Origin: Talpa occidentalis
Taxonomy: Eukaryota > Chordata > Mammalia > Eulipotyphla > Talpidae
Length of the DNA: 64,000 nucleotides
Assembly: GCF_014898055.3 (NCBI RefSeq)
Contig: NW_023605305.1
Location: 116,386,234 to 116,450,233, forward strand
Reading direction: 5' to 3'
Shown: piece by piece, positions 57,091 to 64,000 of the stretch
How the letters are laid out: every line of letters starts with the position of its first letter
Numbering within the stretch: position 1 is the stretch's first letter
Notes under the pieces: generated by a model
Told to the model about the DNA's origin: nothing
Database searches by the model: none
What the model saw: the letters and a program-made list of their open reading frames with translations, nothing else
Program-made: the position numbers and the translations under genes

Positions 57091-58024
57091 CTGCGCGGTC
57101 GGCACGAGCGGGCGGGCCTGGCCGGGTCCTCCACTCGCCGAGTGTGCGCGGAGACACCGCAGTGAGCAGCCACAGGAGAACGGCGGGAGAGGGCGCGCGG
57201 GGCGGCGAGCCGTGGCCGAGGGCACCGGGGATGCGGCCCACGTGCTGCGCAGCTCCGTGGGGACCTGGCGGGCGCCTCGGGGTCTTGGGTGCCCTCTCCT
57301 CGGGGAGGGGTGAGTCCCTGGACGTAACAGTGGCCAGGGTGTGGGGACGGACACGGGGTGGGGGCGGAGCTCGGAGCCCATCAGTATTTTAGGGTGAGGT
57401 AGGCCGAGATCTGTCCTCCGAGGAGAGATTCCAGAGCGAGGCTACAGGGACTGTCGTCATGGAAACCGGGAGAGAAGCCCTCGGAGGAGGGAAGGTGGAC
57501 CAAGGTGTTAAAGGCGAAGAAGAGGCTTGGCTGAGAGGCACGGGGCGTGATGTGCAGTCGATGAACGGCCCGAGGAAGGCCTCTTGCGGGCGTGCGGGCC
57601 ACCCATCCCTCCCTCGGGCGGCCCCAGGCCCTGCGGGGGTCTGAGCCCTGCGCCCCGCCCTCCAGGTGCCACCGTCGATGCTTGCAGGTAGGAACCATGG
57701 CAGGTAACACGCCACCGTCATGCTGAGGATAGCAGCGTGCACGGCCTGCAATGGGGTTGCATCAGGGAAGACTTCCTAGAGGAGGTGGCATCCAAACTGT
57801 CGGACGGAGAGGAGTCGGCCATGTGGGCCGGGCTGGGGAGAGGGAGGCCAGCTTCCAGGCTGAAGGCTCGGCGCGAGCAGCTGTAGAGCCAGGAGACGTC
57901 TCCGTCGGCCTCCACGGAGCTGGGATGGGGGTGGGGGGCCCGCAGGGCGGCAGGCTGAGACTGGCCGGGTGACGCGCCCTGGGCCGACCTGCTGATTCCC
58001 TCCTGGACACGTTGCTTGGGGAAG

Positions 58025-58115
58025 CCGCAGCTTTGAATCACGCGCTGAGCCTGGCTTTCAGCAACCCGTCAAAGTTACCCGCTGACTTAATAACAGAGAG
58101 AGTGAGGTCAGCGCC
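58025..58115. promoter_or_regulatory. Candidate conserved non-coding element
   Basis: GCTTTGAATCACGCG, CAGCAACCCGTCAAAGTTACCCG, GCTGACTTAATAACAGAG; a moderate drop in GC content. Weaker than its neighbours. Confidence 0.3.
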
Positions 58116-58204
58116 TCGCAGCCCCCCACGGCGGGAGGAGGGTGCTCGACCGAGCGGCGGGAGCAGGCGCGGGCGGCTGGGCTGCTTCTCTCTTTCCTCC
58201 GCTT

Positions 58205-58370
58205 GGGAGACGCCGCCGAGCTGGACTGGGCGACGCACACACTCTGTTTCGAGCTTCCATTTCCTCCGCTCTCCCCCGGCGGGGTGACCCAGCCCGGCAG
58301 TTCCGTGGCTTTATTTCGGATGCTTGTGAACTCAGCCGTCACCTCAGGTTCTGGTTATCGTGGGGTTACC
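58205..58370. other. T-richer patch in 5' flank
   Basis: Pyrimidine-biased stretch (CACTCTGTTTCGAGCTTCC, GGCTTTATTTCGGATGC) without an identified function, lying just after the preceding element. Confidence 0.25.
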
Positions 58371-59654
58371 TGGCTGAACCCCGGTGTGTTCTTCCCAGAC
58401 GGTTCACCGCGTCTCGCCACACGGCTTCCTGGCGATGCAGCCACTGTTGGCGCCTCGGTCTGGCCGCGGACGCGCGGTGGACAGGGCTGAGGATACCGGA
58501 CAGGACCCCGGCCCCTGGGTTGGGATCCGCTGCTCCGCGCGCTGCTGTGTCTCTGGGGGGTGCTCTGGGGCCCCTTCCCGAGGCTGTCAGTCTTGAGCGT
58601 GATGGTGGCGGCACCTTCCTCTCGGGACCCCTAAGAACACGGGGGCCACAGAGAATGCAGCCCCAGAGCCACCGGGGCCCTCGTCCCGGCTCAGGCGCCC
58701 GCTGGCCCCTGTCCTTCCTGGGCCCTGCGCCACCCCACCCCAAACCCCACTTGTTGGCTCCGGCTTCTCCGCCCCTGAGAGCAGCTTCCTGCGCGTCTCG
58801 GAGCCTCGAGGACTTTCCATGTGCAGCTGGATGGTCTTGCCAACGTGGCGCTGTCCCTCGGGGCCGACCAACAAGAGCTTCACACGCGCGAGAGTTCGGG
58901 GGCCGCCGATGTGGAGGCTGCTGTCCCGGACAGTGACTTCACCCCCTGGAGCGGCGCCTGCAGGACGAAGGGCTGGCTCTTCAGGGTGACTTGGGACCAG
59001 CCCGCCCCCGTGTCCGCCGGGAGTGACCCGGGTAGGACGGTCTTGCCACCGAGGCCCACGCGGAGGTCCTTGGCGCAGTGGCGCGCTGCGGGCAGGGCTG
59101 TCCTCTGGTCAGAGGCGTCCTCCCTGATGGTGGCCTCCTCCGGGCGGCGGCGTGCTCTGCTCTGACGGAAGCCGGGCGCCCCCCCCCCCCCCGCCCCGCG
59201 GCTGGCGTGTGAGCCCGTGCGGGGCTGCCGGCCTCCGCTCGTGCACGGCGGCCTCCTGGCTCGCGAGAGGCGTCAGGACGGAGGCGGCTGCAGGTCCCGG
59301 GTCCAGCTGTCACCGGGGCGTGGCGCTGTCTGACCAGTGCGCGCTTAGGAGGGCCGAGGGCTTGAGCTTCTCTGGAGCCGAGTGGAAGGCGGGCCCGTGT
59401 GCCCTGCTCTCTCTCCTCCGCCCCCGCTCTCGGCGCCGCGTCTCTGCGGCCTCAGCCAGGCCCACCTTCGTTCTCGCTCCGCGCCTGCCCGTGGGCCTCC
59501 TCCGCCGCCCGCCTCCTCCCGGCCTCGGACGCTCAGCGTGGCCACCAGTGTCTGCTGCATGGCGGTGACTGTGCTCTCCCAGTCAGCCGCTTCCATTCCG
59601 TGGTTCTTGTCCGTGTTCGTGTCTCTCTCTGGCTTGCTTCGCTCCACGTGCGCC

Positions 59655-59900
59655 CCCGCACCCCCACTCCCCCACATACCCGCACGCCCCCTGCACGCCC
59701 CCATGCCCCCTGCCCCCCCCGTGTCCCCCGCACCCCCACACCCCCACATACCCGCACGCCCCCTGCACGCCCCCATGCCCCCTGCCCCCCCCGTGTCCCC
59801 CGCACCCCCACACCCCCACATACCCACACGCCCCCTGCACGCCCCCATGCCCCCTGCCCCCCCCGTGTCCCCCGCATCCCCCGCACCCCCACGCCCCACG
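59655..59900 (+). repeat. 72-base VNTR-like tandem repeat
   Basis: A C-rich unit (CCCACATACCCGCACGCCCC..CCCCCGTGTCCCCCGCAC) repeats with a period of exactly 72, measured between CACATAC at 59673, 59745 and 59817, for about 3.4 copies. Because 72 is divisible by three, all frames stay open and give 24-residue Pro-rich repeats, for example in the 300-codon plus-strand frame at 59382-60284. This is why large frames appear here. Confidence 0.95.
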
Positions 59901-59904
59901 AGTG

Positions 59905-62900
59905 GCGGCCTCTCGTCTCCCCTTGCAGCCATGTGGGCCCGGGTGTGGTCGGACCCTCCCTGGGCACCCAGGCCGCCTCCACGACCCGTTGTTGTCAGTG
60001 ACACCGACCTGGACGCGGCTGAGTGTGCACTTTGGGGAGTTCATGCTGTCATGGGCGTTTCCACTTTCTGGTTTCTAGGGCGCATCCAGACGGGTCTCCA
60101 GGACAGCCGGGCCAGGTCTCCCCCGCAGCGCCCGCTCCCCGCTCCGGCGTCCTCTCTGGCATGTGTCACTGTGGTCCCTGCAAAGCCGGGACACAGGCGT
60201 GAGCTGACCCCTGTGGCCTCCAGCCGCCTCCTGCTGAAGACGACGCGGTTCTCCTGCTTCTGTGGCCTGGACGCTGCCGGGTGAGTTGTCTCCCTGGCGC
60301 TCCTGCGCACTTTCGGGGCGTTGCTAGCATGTGGGTGACTTGGGTGAGCTCATGGTAGGCCGTGGACAGTAGCCATTGCTGGCCGTGTGCTGTGCGCACA
60401 GCATTCCCCTCCCGTGGACACGACGGACCGTCCCCCGCAGAGGCGTCCTCCCCAGACAGGCGCCGCCCGTCTCATGCGCTGCACTTCCCGCAGCTCTGCT
60501 CGTCCAGCCCTGGGCCCTGCGTCTGCGTCTCGACCCGGCGAGGCTGTGCTCCGGACGCGCTTGGCGTCGCTCCTGGGGGTGGGTCCTGTGGGGAGAAGCC
60601 CCACGTCTTCATCCACGGAGTTCAGGGCCGCGCGGGGAAGGCAGCCGGGCTGGCGCCAAGGGCTGTGACGATGGCGCCCCTGGAGGCGGTGCTGGTGGGG
60701 AGGAGCCCAGGGAAAATGCCAACAAAGTGTTGGGGGGACCCTGATAAGAAACACAAGGGACTGCAGAAGCACCCCTGGGTTCAGTGTTCGGGACTCAGCT
60801 TTCAGGGTTTCAGTGTTTTTGGATCTTCATGGTTCCAGGGTCAGTGATTTCTGCCCCCACCGCGCTGCCCTTCCGGAGGCTGCTGCGGGCTCTGGGGGAC
60901 GCCGAGGCCTCCGGCAGCCAACCTCGGAGAGGAAACGTTCGGAGGGTTTGCAGGAAGCCGAGTGACAGAAACTGTCCCCGGCCTCGCTGCTGGCACGGCC
61001 TGGCGGGGGCGACCAGAGCCGGCCTCGCTGAGCTGCGCGAGGGGCCATTTGTGGGGTCGCTCGGCCACTGCAGCTGCTGTTCTGGGTGTCGCTGGTCCGG
61101 TGCTGTGCTGGGGCGTCTCGGCAGCTCCGGGGGCATCTCCCATCGTGTCTTCTGTTGTCTCGTGAGTTGGATCCGGCCTAGAGCCCGGCCGCCGCATCCT
61201 TGGTCCTTGTGTCCACAGAGGCAGGATGGCGCCATCTGGGAGCGTTTGTGCTCAGAACTTTCAAACACTGCCAGTGGCTCCGGGTGAGGTAAACGGCCGT
61301 TCTGGGCCTCAGCGACGCTTTGTTTTCCCTGGTTTGTTACTAAGTCCCGCTGCCGCTGCTCCCCGGGCCTGAGTGGCCTTGAAGCCATGTGTGCGGGCGA
61401 AGCTCAGAGAGTGACCGGTCGACTATCTGGCATGTCCGCGTCCGGCTTAGCCCCTTGCTGCCCTGGGTCAGAGACAAGGCAGGGTGCAGGACACCGCACG
61501 GGCACGTCCGCAAGCGCGGCGCGGGGCTCGGCAAGAACCCCGGGTTCCTCAACTACGACGCTGTAAGGAAACAGGAAAGCTGGGGCCTGGCACCGGCAGA
61601 GGCCTGGCTGAGGGCTGGATGCTGGTCTACGCTGACGGGAGAACAGTAGGATGTGCAGCGAGGCGGGCGCTGAGAGTTGGGGGTGGAGGTTCCTCCCGGC
61701 CGCTGCAGGGCGGGGGGCCCTGCGGGTGCTCTCGGCGCTCTCTGGTTACAAGTGCCCGTCGGACACCCCGCGAGGCGTCAGGAGAAGCAGCCGCGGGAGC
61801 CCGGGGCGAGGGGGACGGGGCGCTCCTGCCAGGAGGGTTCCTCGGGCGGCGAGCGGGTCGCGATGTTCTTTCCTGAGCCCGCCTTTCCTCGAGCGGAGCC
61901 GGGTCAGAGGCTGTGAGTGGAGGTGGCGAAGGTGTGGGCGGAAGTGAGAAGGTGCGACGTGGTTGCGGGGGCCAGTGGGGGGCTGCGGGCAGCGCGGATC
62001 ATGGCCCTGGCCGGGTGCCTTGGGCGGCGCAGTCTTGGGCACCCCCGTGGGAGGGCGCCCGGCTAAGCGAGGCCCGAGTTTGGCGGAGAGCGGGGGGCGC
62101 GGGGAGCAGATTCGGGCGCCCGCGGGGGGTGCTTGCAGAGAAGGACAGTGTCACCCAAGCTGGGCCCGGGGCGGGGCCGAGGGCGGGCGGAGGTGGCCGG
62201 GCCAGGCCCATGGGCCGGGGCTGGTGCGGGTGGGCCGAGCGGGGTTTGGAGGGGAGATGCGGCCGTGAGGGGGCCGAGGGGGCCCCTGGGATGAGCCTGA
62301 GAGGGAGCACCCAGGCCGCTGGGGAGGGGGTGGGCCTGTGGGCGGGGACTGCAGCTCCGGGCTGCGAGGGCAGGACTTGGCGGGACCAGGCGGGCGTCCC
62401 TGGGAGCAGCCCGGTGCCGCGGGGCTGCAGAGTTGTGGCTTCTGCACTGCGGGGTACGTCTTGCGGCTCCCTGGGGGCTGCCCCGTGTCTGGACACCGCT
62501 GGAAAGCTCACCTGACGCCACTTCGCTCTTACCAGAGCCCCCAGCCCCCCTCTTTGTGCTTGTGAAAGTGCCCCAGAGGGTGCTTCTGCCTTGTGACGGC
62601 CGCGGGGGCATCGGTGGGGGCTCAGGGCCCAGGCTGCCCAGCTCCGCTTCTGCCGCGGGATCCGCAGTTTCGTGGAACGGGATGTTAAATACTTTGTGGC
62701 TGGAGTGAGTGTAAGGAGGGAGCCGTGGTGTGGGGCCAGCCCAGACCTACCAGGAACGGCGACGCGTGGGGCGTGAGTCGCAGTGGACGCGGCTTGCTTG
62801 GACGGCCCGATCACGGAGGACGAGGGCAGCCCGAAGGGAGGGACTGGGGTCCACTTGGCGCCTGGCGTCAGCCCCGAGTGCGGGCTGGCTCAGGGCTTTG

Positions 62901-63410
62901 GGCCTCGGAGCTGGGGCCTCTCACGTCCTGCTCCTGACTGCCGCACCAGGCCTTCGTCTCCCCGCAGCCGCCTCCTCCACTTCCCCAGGCACCCCCGGCT
63001 TGACGGAAACGCCCGTTTTTGCCAAAGCTGGCCCAGCGTGAGTTTGGCTCCTGGCTGGGGGTCCTTCTAGGCTAGTCCCTGTCCTGGGTCACGTGTGCTG
63101 GGGGCTCCTCCCGGCTTCCCAGGCTCGCCACCCCTCTGCCGAGACCTTCTCCCCAGAGAGACAGACGCAGAGGAAGACAGAGCTGGGGTGGAGATGGAGG
63201 TCGCCCGGGCACAGGCCCAGCTGGGCCAGGCTGTGGCACCTCTGCCCTCACAGCCAAGCACCCCTCTGCGCGGGTGGAGGGAGGTGCGGCCCCAGCCCTC
63301 CCTGCGTCCTGGGGTGTCCCGGGCCCGGTGGTGCGTCAGGTGTCAAAGGCACGGGTTGAAGGTGGCGTGACACAGGCCTCGCCGTCCGCAGCCCGCGTTG
63401 CCGACTGGCA
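59905..63410. other. GC-rich 5' flank, no gene seen
   Basis: No recognised exon, RNA gene or transposon. Mild T-rich words at 60780-60840 (TTCAGTGTTCGGG, TTTCAGGGTTTCAGTG) form a loose internal repeat. Several overlapping frames of 150-270 codons (for example 61999-62814 minus) are artefacts. Confidence 0.45.
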
Positions 63411-63417
63411 GCGGAGC

Positions 63418-63538
63418 CTGTTTATACAGCCGTGCATTCCCCTTCGATTTAATGAAGTAATTAATGCTATAAAAAGTGATGAAAATATCAATGTAAGAAA
63501 GCATGTTGCATAATTAACGGTGCATGCATATGCATGGC
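63418..63538. promoter_or_regulatory. Strong conserved-looking AT-rich element with homeodomain/POU-type sites
   Basis: The most striking island in the window: about 120 bases at roughly 35-40% GC in GC-rich DNA. It has TAATTAAT (63458-63465), GATGAAAATATC, TAATTAA (63511-63517) and a perfect 12-base palindrome ATGCATATGCAT (63524-63535), which resembles paired octamer half-sites. There is no coding frame and no transposon signature. Likely a distal enhancer-type conserved element about 15 kb upstream of GRIA1, by composition and motif content. Confidence 0.55.
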
Positions 63539-63639
63539 GGGCGGCGTGCGTGTCACTAAATGTCACCGAGCGGAACAGCCCGTGTGTGTGACGCCAGGTC
63601 TCGGCGCAGCCAGCTCCCACCTGACTCCGGGGTCGGGCG

Positions 63640-63735
63640 GGGGCTTCGGGACTCGGCGCTGCACCATCTCCCTGTGGGACGCAGGCGTGTTCCTCTGGGC
63701 CTCAGTTTCCCCCTGTCACGTTGGGGGGGATGGCA
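63640..63735 (+). mobile_element. Possible MIR relic
   Basis: GCAGGCGTGTTCCTCTGGGCCTCAGTTTCCCCCTGTC matches the MIR 3' half (gggcctcagtttcctcatctg). The remainder is not clear. Confidence 0.5.
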
Positions 63736-64000
63736 ATGGCGGTGGACGGGCAGCTCAGCTCCTTGTCGAGACGGAACCCGGGTGGGCTTTGGCAGTAGCG
63801 CCCTCGGGGCCTGGGGCAGGGCTGCCCCCCTCCCCAGTGCCCTCACTGCACGCTCCCCGGTGACCAGGGCAGCACCGGACCCGGCGGCCTGGGGCCCTTG
63901 GACGGCAGCTGCAGCCGCCCTGTCCCCGGAGCAGGTTGCTCAGCCTCTGCGCCTCTCTGGATGGGCGACAGGCGTCGCCAGGGCACACAGCTGGCCGCTC

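Larger units (their letters stand above)
48761..64000. other. 5' flank of GRIA1, no recognised gene
   Basis: Upstream of the GRIA1 promoter no exon of a known protein is recognised in any frame on either strand. In human the GRIA1 upstream side is a long gene-poor interval, and the same is expected here. The interval is GC-rich and CpG-rich and holds tandem repeats, one SINE, a long G run and several AT-rich islands, all listed separately. Overlapping open frames of 100-300 codons occur on both strands (for example 58142-58936 and 59382-60284), but they lack start context, splice logic or homology that I can recognise. Confidence 0.75.

Noticed and set aside
59382..60284. 300-codon Pro-rich frame
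   Set aside because: Most of it is the 72-base tandem repeat, which keeps all frames open. There is no independent evidence of a gene.
1..64000. CRISPR arrays, operons, phage or defence-system genes
   Set aside because: The repeats lack spacers of constant length and the window is mammalian; no such protein is encoded.

Overview
This is vertebrate, specifically placental-mammal, nuclear DNA. It is very GC- and CpG-rich (well above 60% G+C by eye), has no bacterial-style gene packing, and carries decayed L1 LINE pieces, MIR/L2 relics, a duplicated LTR, a tRNA-derived SINE with a perfect target-site duplication, and many minisatellites. The species is not settled: no primate Alu, rodent B1/B2, ruminant or pig SINE is visible, and the L1 tails look laurasiatherian (perissodactyl- or bat-like). 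That placement is an inference.

The only protein-coding gene I can support is the 5' end of GRIA1 (AMPA receptor subunit GluA1) on the minus strand. Exon 1 (signal peptide and start of the amino-terminal domain, coding 48227-48308) and exon 2 (45728-45865) join in phase with canonical splice sites across a 2.36 kb intron. Exon 3 is absent, so everything left of 45727 is the start of a very large intron 2, and everything right of about 48.76 kb is 5' flank. The long ORFs elsewhere occur because stop codons are rare in GC-rich DNA; several frames are open at once and none resembles a known protein.

Layout: 1-45727 is intron 2 with L1 pieces (1.5-2.8, 5.1, 20.3-21.2, 26.0-26.7, 33.3-33.6 kb), a tandem LTR pair (5.2-6.05 kb), MIR/L2 relics, about 15 short AT-richer islands that look like conserved non-coding elements, and a 1.5 kb intragenic CpG island (40.0-41.5 kb) bordered by an AT-rich inverted repeat. 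45728-48308 is exon 2, intron 1 and exon 1. 48309-48760 is the 5' UTR/promoter CpG island. 48761-64000 is 5' flank with four tandem repeats (22, 18-19, 19 and 72 bp units), a 26-base G run, the SINE, and AT-rich islands, the best being 63418-63538 with homeodomain-type sites and a 12-base palindrome.

No operon, CRISPR, defence locus or other novel multi-gene system is visible. The points of interest are the extreme GC enrichment of a neuronal gene locus, with amino-acid changes in the signal peptide that mostly point toward G/C, an upstream ORF overlapping the GRIA1 start codon, the intragenic CpG island, and the AT-rich islands as candidate enhancers.
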